A stretch of 64,000 nucleotides of DNA from Candidatus Eisenbacteria bacterium. Lineage in GTDB: Bacteria > Eisenbacteria > RBG-16-71-46 > CAIMUX01 > JAHJDP01. Of the stretch, positions 37,501 through 46,262 are shown piece after piece (position 1 is the first letter of the stretch; every line of letters begins with the position of its first letter). A model generated the notes under the pieces. The model did no database searches and was not told where the DNA came from. It worked only from the letters and a program-made list of their open reading frames with translations. Both the position numbers and the translations under genes were made by a program. Location: the NCBI GenBank assembly GCA_018831195.1, contig JAHJDP010000077.1:62001-126000 (forward strand). The letters are read 5' to 3'.

Positions 37501-38467
37501 CCCTCATATTATTCGGGTAAGAATTACCGATAGTCGCAACCCATACATAATTCCCATCCGGCTTGATGAACTTAATCGGATGGTGGGCATCCGTTCCGGT
37601 CCAAATCAGTGTGGATTGGTTCGTGCTTGGACATACGTGATAGAGCTTGGCAATGCCATTGGCATCCATTGTTGAATACCAGACTCGATCAGTGTTCGAA
37701 TCATCTTCTTTGTTGCAGGTCGGTATATCGTTTTGATCTGTAATATAGTCCTTATTGAATGCATCGTATTGAGGCTGACGACCCCGTCGATTCATATAGG
37801 GTCCGATATATTCATCGTCTTCTTCACTCGTATATGGCTTCCCATCGATCAGCACCGTCGCCGGCGGCGATCCCTCCTCAAAGTGAATATCATCGATGCA
37901 GTAGCAAGAAATGCGCTTCATCGCATAGCCGACAGGCACATCCCGGAACCACCTGTCACCGTCTTTAAGGCTTTTGAGGCTGACGGACATGAAGAGCTTC
38001 TTCCATGGCTGCAACGTGACATAGGCATAAGGCCGTTTTATTTCAGGCTGACCATCAATGAAGAAATACCCGATGGTGCGTTCGGTCCCTGTATCATCCG
38101 TTTCAGGCACCCAGCGTAGGCGGACTCGAGCCCTATGAAATGATTGAAGGGTTCTGATGTTGTTGGATGAGTCGATCAATTGGACCGACTTAGTCCGGCA
38201 AAAGAATCCATCTTCATTTCGCAGTTTTAGAGTGATGGGTTGAGATCCGAAAACCCACACGTTCCGCTCTGAGACCCGTTCAATATCAGGATATTCAGCC
38301 AGACGGGCAACGCCGGGATCCTGTCTCAACGGAGGGTGCTTCGTCGCGTACAGCTTCGTGATCTCGCACCATCGCCAACCGCCATCTTCATAGACACCGA
38401 TATCCACAGCGAGTCTATAAGAGATTCCACCGGCCGTGATGGCGGCTATTTGCTCATAGCTCGCCAT
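34517..38467 (-). CDS. Large phage tail protein (tail tip/host specificity, gpJ position)
   Basis: A 1,316-residue protein. The first 200 residues look like a tail-hub domain (SYRLAVDIGVYEDGGWRWCE). Residues about 250-750 hold many short strand blocks with Trp, Asp and Gly that could be a beta-propeller (for example NYVWVATIGNSYP). The C-terminal 500 residues contain further strand-rich parts. It stands two genes after the tape measure, where lambda has gpJ. It shares no clear motif with gpJ, so it may be an unrelated replacement. It overlaps both neighbours by 1 nt. Confidence 0.7.
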   Translation of the reverse strand: MASYEQIAAITAGGISYRLAVDIGVYEDGGWRWCEITKLYATKHPPLRQDPGVARLAEYPDIERVSERNVWVFGSQPITLKLRNEDGFFCRTKSVQLIDSSNNIRTLQSFHRARVRLRWVPETDDTGTERTIGYFFIDGQPEIKRPYAYVTLQPWKKLFMSVSLKSLKDGDRWFRDVPVGYAMKRISCYCIDDIHFEEGSPPATVLIDGKPYTSEEDDEYIGPYMNRRGRQPQYDAFNKDYITDQNDIPTCNKEDDSNTDRVWYSTMDANGIAKLYHVCPSTNQSTLIWTGTDAHHPIKFIKPDGNYVWVATIGNSYPNNMRGFYNRQLKIWRIAKSGISSVNYVDDYCWTCNDTVQKSEEGYNGFYWIGYHDDALGGPRGEQLTIPFSQAIMGIYENPGSGMTYYDRLSGIWPNLRQKGGHDDYDEPVSTQSSPVFIKDHAGWSLCGTGLNQPGAAWNHLNSHPEPCHWLDLHKWIVWLRWNDVLQKWQHVRYLTSSPTIPPSGFDLNFSGVSGEVFYQRQPTGTCVYDAADQQLGTVNYMYIATIGFQWLPEYAHQTRLFRINLSSGAQTPVQLHSVAPVNTDQEFPTFLSMCVVPSATGIPNVGDPWLVGVKLNRKNRTYRMFMFNLRTSTMMDDSTGEYFGPSSSAPLVGLRPYMKSTAVPGFQAVYFVNCADGTLWRMDCNGGRARIEGQGQRIAESDTWLACSQLVILPASTQDGTDAKILGFSAPGPPVTNFPVRESDGYPKYNTEGNYNLWNLDDKIEVRVPICDYSEENVETAYDALKLHLQSCGPNWVFDFNDDGEFYIKKRDTESEPELTLVASDEDSSDWSDRKIHLLNLHRKPLAGDDVQNQISIVPYIADIPTVGVKLSLVARREDINPCVQVSAHALSDSARRVVLTCVRDGIAGILEGEISGVPVGREGDWASSVLFSVAEDTQEFLTELAADFDTASNICSLVGLRYHPDGYNRHRLLGDAEIWSTRDLGNTMPPAGDYIFIGDEARATIKRFTTVNEMQLTPSAEWVAPIIPRGTTVKIVPMRGYKAVQEYQTGLEGHGQIIDTIPATGNPVTIYVTPTEFPYTGYVAEIGYEAFLITRVSRLDSADGYYPGQKELLATRAYFDTEMAIHYGGAPIRFYLHPIHGRPVYIGNTGLVAQFNVENTDNIEERRWLVGDVVELDFTGARAVKAEFFTATSDSPSSILRSGKKKLTLDENYYISTLVAPHLAYALTQYLKDPKLPFDAEIPYAPWISGVNRIRVRSEYDLPDEPNNEIICVLRGYAHYSSQRKTILNLISETAAAGDPEAATGMGVPEGGIV

Positions 38468-39546
38468 TACCGCAACCTCTCAACAAAGTAGAAGGTGCCG
38501 TGAAATCTGGGAGGATCCGGAACCCATCCGAAGGTTTGTGGCTTCATCGGGAATGTCTTGCCAAGCATGGTGGCATACCATACCTGCTTGAAATATTCTC
38601 TCTCATGCGTAATGAGAAGAGGCCAGCAGCGGCCACCAAGATAGCCAGAGCCAGATGGCACTTTGTCGCTGTGAGTCGGAGAACCCTTATTGATTTGCCA
38701 CAACAAGAGCATTCTTCTATAAAACTCGCCGTCTTGATCGTCGAAATGCCACGAGGCCGAAGCGCGCTGGATGCCCCCGGAGAGGTTATACTCAATCGGT
38801 TCCCCATCTATCGCGGAATCGAGGAAGGCTTCCTGATTGTAGCCGGCGTCAAAATCCTTGCTTCCAGGATACTCATCCAACTCATATGGATCAGTTGGCA
38901 GGAACTCATCTTTTCCGAATCCCAGACCAAAATTGTCCATGGCAAAGTAATTCGACCCCGCTCCTGATTGGCTACTAATGACACCACATAAGCGCAGAGA
39001 TTTGGCAGCGATATTGAAGGCGCAGTTGGCAATCTCTACGCGATCAAATGTCCAGGACAGTGCATTATCGGCATATTTATAAATTCTTAATCCGATATCA
39101 CTACCCGTTAAATAATCACCATTGTGATCATATTGCTGCAAAAACAAGTAGATATAGGCATTAGGATCGTTGCCGATGACGGCCCGATACTTCGTCGCGA
39201 AGATCAAATCTTCAGCGGTGCTGGGAGCGCTGCCCATCCACGGGATAAATCCGAAATCAGATGGTGGAGACCAAAAGCCATCCTCTGGAAACAGCGCGCC
39301 GTGAGTTGAGGAGCCCGGCCATCTAATTTGTTGAGATCTCCCGGTACCCGATGGATCTGCCGCCCAAAGGCCGGATATGGGAATTTCCCGGGAAGTATCG
39401 TAAGGATGCAATCCGTAAAACACATTGGTCATGTTTGCGCCGGCACTCCACCCTTTGCTCAATCCCTCGAAGGATGCATTTCCAGGGTAACTAAAGTTCG
39501 AGTCCGGGAACGGAATTCCTATATGTATTTTAGGTATAGAACCCAT
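38467..39546 (-). CDS. Phage tail protein with jelly-roll-like N-terminal domain
   Basis: A 359-residue protein. The N-terminal 170 residues look like a carbohydrate-binding jelly roll (FSYPGNASFEGLSKGW; NYFAMDNFGLGF ends a similar block). The C-terminal 130 residues (WHFDDQDGEFYRRMLLLWQI, then LLITHEREYFKQVWYATMLGK) resemble distal tail proteins. It follows the tape measure directly, overlapping by 1 nt. It probably caps the tail tube and contacts the giant tail protein, which is a guess by position. Confidence 0.65.
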   Translation of the reverse strand: MGSIPKIHIGIPFPDSNFSYPGNASFEGLSKGWSAGANMTNVFYGLHPYDTSREIPISGLWAADPSGTGRSQQIRWPGSSTHGALFPEDGFWSPPSDFGFIPWMGSAPSTAEDLIFATKYRAVIGNDPNAYIYLFLQQYDHNGDYLTGSDIGLRIYKYADNALSWTFDRVEIANCAFNIAAKSLRLCGVISSQSGAGSNYFAMDNFGLGFGKDEFLPTDPYELDEYPGSKDFDAGYNQEAFLDSAIDGEPIEYNLSGGIQRASASWHFDDQDGEFYRRMLLLWQINKGSPTHSDKVPSGSGYLGGRCWPLLITHEREYFKQVWYATMLGKTFPMKPQTFGWVPDPPRFHGTFYFVERLR

Positions 39547-42197
39547 TATTCATAATCCCGATCTTTTCTTACGTCTCTCAGAACTGGCGCTATTTCTTTT
39601 CGTACAACTTTTCTGAATCCCTCCTCATCGTAGACATTGCCGTGGATATGGATCTCAAGCCGGCTCCCTTCCCCGCCGGCGCCGGCGCCGGCATACGCGG
39701 CATCTCTCATCCCAACCAGGCCACCAAACCCGGTCCCTTTGCCGATCATCGCCCCGAGGATTGGCCTGAACTGCTTAGCGGCGCGCACTGGAACAACAAA
39801 CTCACCTCGAGTCAGCATTGCGGGAACCTGATCCGGGCCCGAAGGGCCGTCAACAAAACCTCCCGCGGCGAATTTCTGAGCCTTAGCCTTACGGAGAGCG
39901 GCATACATAATCGCGATAAAACCGGCGGCAATCCCGAGCCCAACAAATGGGATGCCGGCATGGGCCTTGAAGAAACCCGTGACAGCGTTCCAGATGTTGA
40001 TAGCGCCCTGTTTGATGTCACTCGCCATCTCCTTTGCACCGATGGCGATCCGGGCCATGACGCCCTGGGTTTTAGCAGTTGTTTTAACCGTCTCTCCGGC
40101 TTGGGTTGCGGCTGCCTGAGTGGTTTCGGCAAAGATCCATTGGCTGGTCATTTTCCCGAGATGGCGCCACAGCGACGTGGACATGGATGACCAGATGGCT
40201 TCCCGCCGCTCCGTGCCGGTCATATCCATATCAATCATGGAATCCCAAGCTGTTTGATAGGTGCTGGTCATGGCCTCCGTCATGCCTTCGACAATGGTGA
40301 TCGCCTCATCGGCGCTCGTCCTGAGACTGCCCAGATCCACCGGTACCGGCGGTCCCATTATTTCATCCGGCAACGTCATCTCGGGCGTCTCCGGTCCCAT
40401 GATCCCAGCCGTGCTGGTGGTTTTAGTCGCTGCCAACGCGGCCCTTGTTTCCTTGACGATCCTCTCGAGGCGGGCCTGATGCTCGGCCTGCAACCGGTCC
40501 ATCTCTGCCGCATGTTCGACCCCCAAGCCACTCCAGATCCCATCGACTTTTGTCTGGGTTGTCTCATACATGCCATCGAGTGCCGTGGCGAGACTGGATT
40601 TGAGGCCGTCGAGAATCTCTCCCCGTTTCCATGGCTCCATGATTAATCTCCCGATCGAAGAGAAGACTTCGACGACCAGGCCTCCGAAGGTCTTTATCGC
40701 TTCCCATGAATCCTTCAGAACAACCCATATGGTTTCACCAACCTTGGCAAAAACTTCCGCGATATATTTAATGTTTTCCCAGTATTTCTTGGTCTCCAGG
40801 ATCAGGAATGAAAGGCCAACTCTCATGCCGGCCTGCAGCTTAATCCAAGCTGCACGCCAGCCTCCTAAATGTTTAACGACGAGCAAGATAGCGGCTATCA
40901 GAAGGTAAATAACAGTCACAACCCACATGAGTGGATTCATCCTTTGGACCATATTTAGGACTTTCCAAGCGGTCGCCACGATATAGATGGCGCCGGCGAG
41001 AATCCCAAGGACTTCGATAAAGAATGTGACTGTATTCCAGTGCCGCACCAGAAATCCGAAAACAGCTGAGATAACCTCGATGGCTGTTTGAACAGCTGAT
41101 ACGATCCGAGCCGTGTAATCCTGGATTTTCTGGTAATTGTCTTGTATCAGGTTGGTGGCCCAAACAATCGCCCGGTTCAGCGGCCCCTTCATCACGTCAA
41201 ATATGCGTAACGCCATTTCCTGGAGGGCTGACAGAAGGATCTTCACCCGGCCCTGAGTGGTATCCATCTGTCTCTGATAAGCAGCGAAGGCCTGATCCGT
41301 ACCGGTAACGCTTCTCTGGAGCTCCTCGAGAGCTCCGGATCCCTGCCTCATCAAGATCGCCAGGCCCGGCCCGGCTCGCCGGCCGAGCTCCTCGAGAGGA
41401 ACCTGAGCTGAAACCCCAGCCTCCTCGAGGCGCCGAACCGCGCCGATAATCCCCTCTGTTGAGACATCCCAATCCTTGAGTACATCCCCTAAAGTTCCGG
41501 CCCCGGACTTGGCGACATCGGACAATTCAAGGAGGACGTTTTTGAGATAGGTTCCTGAAGTGCCGCCATCGAGGCCGGCATTCGCGAAGGCGCCGATCGT
41601 GGCGACAGTCGCTTCGAGACTCATCCCCATTGTGGCGGCGATGGGGCCACCCTGCTTCATTCCCTCAAAGAGCCGATCGAGGGTGAGGCGGGAATTCGCT
41701 ATGCCGGCAGCGTAGGCATTAACAACCCTATTCGTATCTGAGGCTTGAAGCGCGAATTGTGATAGGGCTGAAGTGGTCGCCTCCGCGGCATAGCCCAGCT
41801 CGGATTGTGTCGCTCCCGCCAGGCGCATTACGCCCGGGAGCGCCTGTATCACCTGTTTGGTCTTCAGACCGGCTGAGACAAGGGCATATTGCGCCTCGGC
41901 TGCCTCCCTGGCCGCAAAGGCTGTGGTTGCCCCCATATCACGAGCAGACCGCTCGAGGGCCTGCATTTCGACCTGTGAGGCATTGGCCACGGACCCCACA
42001 TTCGCCATGGACTGTTCAAAGCTGGCGCCGATCCCGGCTGCCGCGATCGCAACGACAGCCATCCCGAGTGCAACGCGCTTCATCTGCTGATTCATGTTAC
42101 GCCGGAAGCGCTGCATATCAGCCTGGGCGCGTTTCAGGTTGCGCTCGAATTGCTTCCCATGAAGCCTGAGGAAGATTTTTATTTCGCGATCTGACAT
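39546..42197 (-). CDS. Tail tape measure protein
   Basis: An 883-residue protein, the length ruler for the tail. The N-terminus is coiled coil (RNLKRAQADMQRFRRNMNQQ), then a TP901-type core (about 65-330: GASFEQSMANVGSVANAS, then RSARDMGATTAFAAREAAEAQYALVSAGL). Two or three hydrophobic helices (about 385-450 and 755-785) are typical membrane-penetrating parts. A Gly/Ala-rich C-terminus (FAAGGFVDGPSGPDQVPAMLTRGEFVVP) is the well-known end motif of such proteins. At about 880 residues it predicts a tail near 130 nm by the usual 1.5 angstrom per residue. Confidence 0.92.
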   Translation of the reverse strand: MSDREIKIFLRLHGKQFERNLKRAQADMQRFRRNMNQQMKRVALGMAVVAIAAAGIGASFEQSMANVGSVANASQVEMQALERSARDMGATTAFAAREAAEAQYALVSAGLKTKQVIQALPGVMRLAGATQSELGYAAEATTSALSQFALQASDTNRVVNAYAAGIANSRLTLDRLFEGMKQGGPIAATMGMSLEATVATIGAFANAGLDGGTSGTYLKNVLLELSDVAKSGAGTLGDVLKDWDVSTEGIIGAVRRLEEAGVSAQVPLEELGRRAGPGLAILMRQGSGALEELQRSVTGTDQAFAAYQRQMDTTQGRVKILLSALQEMALRIFDVMKGPLNRAIVWATNLIQDNYQKIQDYTARIVSAVQTAIEVISAVFGFLVRHWNTVTFFIEVLGILAGAIYIVATAWKVLNMVQRMNPLMWVVTVIYLLIAAILLVVKHLGGWRAAWIKLQAGMRVGLSFLILETKKYWENIKYIAEVFAKVGETIWVVLKDSWEAIKTFGGLVVEVFSSIGRLIMEPWKRGEILDGLKSSLATALDGMYETTQTKVDGIWSGLGVEHAAEMDRLQAEHQARLERIVKETRAALAATKTTSTAGIMGPETPEMTLPDEIMGPPVPVDLGSLRTSADEAITIVEGMTEAMTSTYQTAWDSMIDMDMTGTERREAIWSSMSTSLWRHLGKMTSQWIFAETTQAAATQAGETVKTTAKTQGVMARIAIGAKEMASDIKQGAINIWNAVTGFFKAHAGIPFVGLGIAAGFIAIMYAALRKAKAQKFAAGGFVDGPSGPDQVPAMLTRGEFVVPVRAAKQFRPILGAMIGKGTGFGGLVGMRDAAYAGAGAGGEGSRLEIHIHGNVYDEEGFRKVVRKEIAPVLRDVRKDRDYE

Positions 42198-42198
42198 T

Positions 42199-42537
42199 TT
42201 AAACCTGAGTCCATGGTTTTAGGTGCTTCTCAAGGTTCCTTTTGTGTCTGGCGACCGTCTCTTTCCTTTCCTTCCATGCGCTTGTTTCCTCTTCCACGAT
42301 ATCCAGCATGTGCATGGTCCGCTCATCTTGATCGAGCACCCCGCCGTTTTCTGGCAGAGTGCCCTTCCAAGTAGTCATTCGCCGCCAAAGTTTCATATAG
42401 ATGGAAACCCATGGCGCTATTTCTGGTTGATCACCATGTAAGGCCGGGCAGGTGTGGCAGTACGTTTCGGGGCGTTGACACGTCTCGCAATCGAGTATCT
42501 CCCCTCCGCCGTCTTGAGTTTCCAAGACGAAACGCAC
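42199..42537 (-). CDS. Tail assembly chaperone-like protein (second frame position)
   Basis: A 112-residue protein between tape measure and the tail assembly gene, the place of lambda gpT or of DUF1799-like proteins. It has a Cys cluster (CETCQRPETYCHTC, about 18-31) that could bind zinc. It starts at GTG 42537, 8 nt after the previous stop, so it is not produced by a plain overlap. Whether a G/GT-type ribosomal frameshift exists cannot be decided by eye. Confidence 0.55.
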   Translation of the reverse strand: MRFVLETQDGGGEILDCETCQRPETYCHTCPALHGDQPEIAPWVSIYMKLWRRMTTWKGTLPENGGVLDQDERTMHMLDIVEEETSAWKERKETVARHKRNLEKHLKPWTQV

Positions 42538-42545
42538 TGCCTGTC

Positions 42546-42986
42546 TTATTCCTCCTCATCGTCCTCATCGTATTCGTTGATTTTGGTGATGTGGTCGGCG
42601 ATGGCGGTGATGATCCAAGACTCAAAACGATCGTACAGATCGTATGTGAGTTTGCTTTCCGTGTTCCCGGAGGAGTCCCGCACTCCTTTGATCCAGACAT
42701 TGGATCGGACAGCCTTTTCCCGCATGACTTTTCCGGGTTGGTACTTCTGTTTCCCCTTGCGTCCGCCGGTGACCATCATGTCGGATATAACGCGTTCGTC
42801 TTTGCCGTTCATCGGCCGGAAGGCGAGTTGCATCTCGCCGGCGGGAGGTGCATCCCCATCCGATTCATACTTCGACATATCCTCATTGAATTGAAGCTTG
42901 AGGACATTAATTCTCGGTTCATCGCTAACGATGTAGTCAAGCGGTTTCGTGGGAGCCGAATGGGCTCCAGGAATTTCCTCATCCAT
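42546..42986 (-). CDS. Tail assembly chaperone-like protein (gpG position)
   Basis: A 146-residue protein with an acidic end (EYDEDDEEE) between the tail tube and tape measure genes. The middle (LAFRPMNGKDERVISDMMVTGG, in parts) recalls small tail assembly proteins. Start follows AAAGGAAAAG. Its place fits lambda gpG, whose longer gpGT form arises by frameshifting. No sequence motif proves this. Confidence 0.55.
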   Translation of the reverse strand: MDEEIPGAHSAPTKPLDYIVSDEPRINVLKLQFNEDMSKYESDGDAPPAGEMQLAFRPMNGKDERVISDMMVTGGRKGKQKYQPGKVMREKAVRSNVWIKGVRDSSGNTESKLTYDLYDRFESWIITAIADHITKINEYDEDDEEE

Positions 42987-43038
42987 GCTTCACTTTTCCT
43001 TTCTGTTGTCCTACTTTTCAAAAGCGATCGGAACCGGG

Positions 43039-44031
43039 TTAAATCCAGTACGCGCCCACAGTCCCGTCAATGATGGTGAACCCGACGATGGGCGAGGCGG
43101 ATTCATATCGAAACGCCTTGCACTGAAGGGTCCCCATGATGGTTTCAGCCCCAGTCCCGATGGCTTCGCCGAACTTCCCGACGACCTGACCGAATACTTT
43201 GGTCATGATCGCGGAGCTCGTTCCGGTAACTGCTTTCCATGTGACGGAGATGACCTGCTTGGCCTTAAAAGCTTCCCATTGCGCCTTTGCATGCGTTCCG
43301 CAGAACTCCTTCGTGATCTCGAAGGTGATCCCACGACCCGCTTCATTCATGCGAGTGGGCTGCTCGCTTTCCAGGCCATATCCTGAAGGTGTCTGCTCCC
43401 TAGTGCCGGCAATCTTGAAACCGAGCACTTCGGGATCTGAAGTGGCAGGATCCGCACCATCGACTCCATACTTGAAATAGCCGCCCAGAGCTGTTGTTAG
43501 GCAAGCCCAGGACAGCGGAGCATTGTTAGCGCCGTATGTCATTGAAGGGGAGAGAGCGGCGCCAAGCTCTGTATTACAGGCCATGCCCGATAATCCCATT
43601 TTGAAAAAAGCGTTCCGTTGGAACTCGATGCTCCATTCGCTGATCTTGGCGCCGAACGCCCGCTGTGTCGGGGTGGAGGTTCCAAGGTCTTGTACCTTAT
43701 CGACAAGCGCATTGATGTATTGGGAGCTGTTGGCTGCCTCGATGTCATGATGATCGGTATCCCAGGTATCACCGCCCAACGCGCAGGCCATCGCATATCC
43801 AAGGGTGTTGACGTTGGGTTCGATACCGTTGATATGCCAAGGGAGCTCGAAGCCGCCATGCTCGATGCGCGGTGTGTCGGGCGTGATGTTATTGATGGCT
43901 TCGTAGGTTTGGGGGTTCAATTCGATGTCAGCGTCATCGCAGACAAAGAATTTATAACCCGTCGCTGGTTTGTCCGCTGCGCTGGAGGCCCGAACAAAAG
44001 CGACCGCCCCTTCATGTTTTCCGTATCCCAT
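43039..44031 (-). CDS. Major tail tube protein
   Basis: A 330-residue beta-rich protein. Strand patterns (DADIELNPQTYEAINNITPD, EWSIEFQRNAFFKMGLSG, GRGITFEITKEFCG, ISVTWKAVTG) fit tail tube proteins of siphoviruses. It lies directly upstream of the assembly chaperones and is the largest small-protein gene of the tail module. It should form the hollow tube rings. No extra C-terminal Ig domain is apparent. Confidence 0.75.
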   Translation of the reverse strand: MGYGKHEGAVAFVRASSAADKPATGYKFFVCDDADIELNPQTYEAINNITPDTPRIEHGGFELPWHINGIEPNVNTLGYAMACALGGDTWDTDHHDIEAANSSQYINALVDKVQDLGTSTPTQRAFGAKISEWSIEFQRNAFFKMGLSGMACNTELGAALSPSMTYGANNAPLSWACLTTALGGYFKYGVDGADPATSDPEVLGFKIAGTREQTPSGYGLESEQPTRMNEAGRGITFEITKEFCGTHAKAQWEAFKAKQVISVTWKAVTGTSSAIMTKVFGQVVGKFGEAIGTGAETIMGTLQCKAFRYESASPIVGFTIIDGTVGAYWI

Positions 44032-44033
44032 AC

Positions 44034-44264
44034 TTACGTCTCCTTCTTTTCCTTCGGGGTTTTCGCGGTCGAGGCCGCAGCGACCTTCTCCTTTGGCTCA
44101 TCAGGCGGCTGGTTTACTGGGGGGATTCCTTTTACTTCCTTAAATGGCTCACCCTGGCGGACCAGCTGCTGAAACAACTCTTCCGACATGGGATAGACAC
44201 CATTGGGTTTCACATCACAAAAACGATAAGATTTGGGTTCTGTCCCTGTATAAATCACCTGCAT
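44034..44264 (-). CDS. Small phage tail protein
   Basis: A 76-residue protein with an N-terminal strand domain (MQVIYTGTEPKSYRFCDV) and a Lys/Pro/Ala-rich tail. Start at 44264 has GAGGAGGATATCCG before it. It lies between the terminator-like gene and the tail tube gene. Similar small FAD-like or phage-FOG proteins occur here, but the function is unknown. Confidence 0.6.
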   Translation of the reverse strand: MQVIYTGTEPKSYRFCDVKPNGVYPMSEELFQQLVRQGEPFKEVKGIPPVNQPPDEPKEKVAAASTAKTPKEKKET

Positions 44265-44277
44265 CGGATATCCTCCT

Positions 44278-44736
44278 CTAACCCGTCGCCACGATCGTCG
44301 TCGGGTCCACCGCATAAATAATGTAGGAGAGCCGAAAAATCATTCGGAGTAATCCTGTAGGACGCTCCGCCTCTCCCGAGGCGTCAAAATTTGAAGATGA
44401 GATGACGGCTCTTTGTACCAATCCGCCCAATGTTGGATCAGTAGATATCTTTGTTTCAACTTCAGCTGCGATATCATCACACCGATCATCCACGGCAACA
44501 CCAGTCACGGGCCTGGCCCGAACCTCCACCACGACAAGCAATTCATGTTCTGTTCTGTAGTTGACAGTTGTTTTGTCATGGTCGGTTTCGTCGTCTTTTG
44601 TCCAAATATTCAGATTAGGGAGCTTGGCTTTGTTGCTGTTATAGACTTTTGATACGTAGACATTATTTCCGGTATAGGTCAGACCCGTGAGCAAGCTCTT
44701 GAATTTCGCGCGGATTTGTTGTCTAGCGTGCGGCAT
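44278..44736 (-). CDS. Tail terminator-like protein (gpU position)
   Basis: A 152-residue protein. The phrase ARQQIRAKFKSLLTGLTYTG, then VYVSKVYNSNKAKLPNLNIW, then HELLVVVEVRA and DIAAEVETKISTDPTLGG, fits tail terminators of the gpU type. Such proteins close the tail tube top. The start at 44736 (MPHAR) has a GGAGG site; overlap with the Z-like gene is 14 nt. Confidence 0.62.
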   Translation of the reverse strand: MPHARQQIRAKFKSLLTGLTYTGNNVYVSKVYNSNKAKLPNLNIWTKDDETDHDKTTVNYRTEHELLVVVEVRARPVTGVAVDDRCDDIAAEVETKISTDPTLGGLVQRAVISSSNFDASGEAERPTGLLRMIFRLSYIIYAVDPTTIVATG

Positions 44737-45280
44737 TATTAAGCCTCCACTCCAGCTCATGCGGAAATGTAATCATGACCCGTTCCGAAGCACGGTCAGC
44801 CCACTTCAATATTAATTTTTCAGCGACTGGTTGAATTTTGATCGACATATACTGTATCTTGTAGTTCTTCTTTGTGAAACGGCGAAACACCTTCTCAGGA
44901 GCGACGCCGCGGAAGCCTTGTCTCAGGGGTCTTCTGATAAATGCATGCGGCCATGAATGTTGGTAAGCCGAGACGCCTGTTTTTGTTTGGCGGGCCCCTT
45001 TTAGTTTTCTTGCGGATATGGGCCGTGTAAAACAACCCATTGTGGTAAACAACATTCCTCTTCGCGCTCTCCAAACTTTAAACCTTTTGGATACCAATAG
45101 TTGGGGGCTGACCTTGGCGAGAATAGCAATCTCGCGGATTACCCGCGTTCTCGCCCATCGAGTGGCTTTGTTCAATGAGCTGACAGCGGCCATCTCATAG
45201 ACCTTTTCGCCGGCAGCGATCAGCCTCATGGCTTCGCCCATTTCAACATAAGATTCACGAAATGATGAGGGTCCTGGCAT
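44723..45280 (-). CDS. Minor tail protein Z-like
   Basis: A 185-residue basic protein located between the head-tail joiners and the tail terminator, as gpZ in lambda. The middle (VSPQLLVSKRFKVWRARRGM, then GVSAYQHSWPHAFIRR) fits the prophage minor tail Z family, including strong basic character and a MITFPHELEWRLN end. It may join tail and head. Confidence 0.62.
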   Translation of the reverse strand: MPGPSSFRESYVEMGEAMRLIAAGEKVYEMAAVSSLNKATRWARTRVIREIAILAKVSPQLLVSKRFKVWRARRGMLFTTMGCFTRPISARKLKGARQTKTGVSAYQHSWPHAFIRRPLRQGFRGVAPEKVFRRFTKKNYKIQYMSIKIQPVAEKLILKWADRASERVMITFPHELEWRLNNAAR

Positions 45281-45282
45281 TT

Positions 45283-46260
45283 CTAGGTCTCCGTATACTT
45301 GATCCTCAGATAAGGACGCTTTTCGCCGGTTGCATAGAACTCGACCGGGCCGCCCTCTTCTGAATTGTGAAAGATGATTGATTTCCTAGTGGCGTCCTCC
45401 GGCTTCAAGAGATTGAGGAATGTTATCAATGCGGCGCCTGATAGAATGATTGACCTCCCGGCCGGTAATCCATTACCTGATCCAATTGGATTTCCAAAGT
45501 CGTAATCTCTTGCACCGTTAAGACATCCCCATGTGTCCCATTGGTACGGCGGGATAAGCGGTCCGGGGCCTTCGTATTTGTATACCTTCCAGGAGGAACC
45601 GGGCGTCGGGGTTCCGTTCGGGAGGATCGGCAGCGGTTCGCCCATTGCTTCCGCGTCTTTTAGAACGGGATAGGCAATCCACGCTGGAGCGGTCCCATAG
45701 GCCGTGCCCTTTGCGGTCACCCATATTTCAGCCTCGGAGATAACGGCATCGGCTGGGATCTGGTTCCCGTCGCCGAATATTCGGTAGATCGTCAGGATAG
45801 CATGGGCATCATAGCCTTCCTCTTCGCCGGCGCCGCGAATCCTGGCTTCGTCTCCAACCCTTCCCTGGTATCCTGGAGGATCGTATTCCCAGTTGGGTTG
45901 CACGATATATTCTTGATCGAGGAACCCGGCCGAAACGACAGCGGGGCCGGATATGGAGACCATCTTCGTGTTAGGGGTTGCATTCTCTTCCAACTGGAGA
46001 AGCGTTTGGCCAGTTCCATCGGGTTCAATGCCTATGACAAAGAAACCCAACCCTTTAACCGTTGCGGAATCTCCATGAAGAATGAGGCTTGGCAAATCCT
46101 CGCTTGGACATAACACTGAAGGCCGATAGCCCTCGGTTTTGAGTGCTGACACGCTGGTTTTCCTGGCGATTCCTGAGAGGGTTATTCCATTGATGATCAC
46201 CGGGACGGCAAATCCATCACTCTCATTGTAAAATTGCCTAAGGTTCTCTTCCATTGGCAT
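45283..46260 (-). CDS. FII-like head-tail joiner fused to a DNRLRE-like domain
   Basis: A 325-residue protein in two parts. The first 90 residues resemble the neighbouring 101-residue joiner, with FAVPVIINGITLSGIA and GFFVIGIEPDGTGQTLLQLEEN near the end of that domain. The rest (about 110-325) looks like a DNRLRE-type stalk/adhesin domain: TIYRIFGDGNQIPADAVISEAEIW, then SSWKVYKYEGPGP, then WDTWGCLNGARDYD, then GRSIILSGAALITFLNLL. It thus seems a duplicated joiner with a decoration domain. Start follows the joiner stop by 3 nt. Confidence 0.6.
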   Translation of the reverse strand: MPMEENLRQFYNESDGFAVPVIINGITLSGIARKTSVSALKTEGYRPSVLCPSEDLPSLILHGDSATVKGLGFFVIGIEPDGTGQTLLQLEENATPNTKMVSISGPAVVSAGFLDQEYIVQPNWEYDPPGYQGRVGDEARIRGAGEEEGYDAHAILTIYRIFGDGNQIPADAVISEAEIWVTAKGTAYGTAPAWIAYPVLKDAEAMGEPLPILPNGTPTPGSSWKVYKYEGPGPLIPPYQWDTWGCLNGARDYDFGNPIGSGNGLPAGRSIILSGAALITFLNLLKPEDATRKSIIFHNSEEGGPVEFYATGEKRPYLRIKYTET

Positions 46261-46262
46261 AA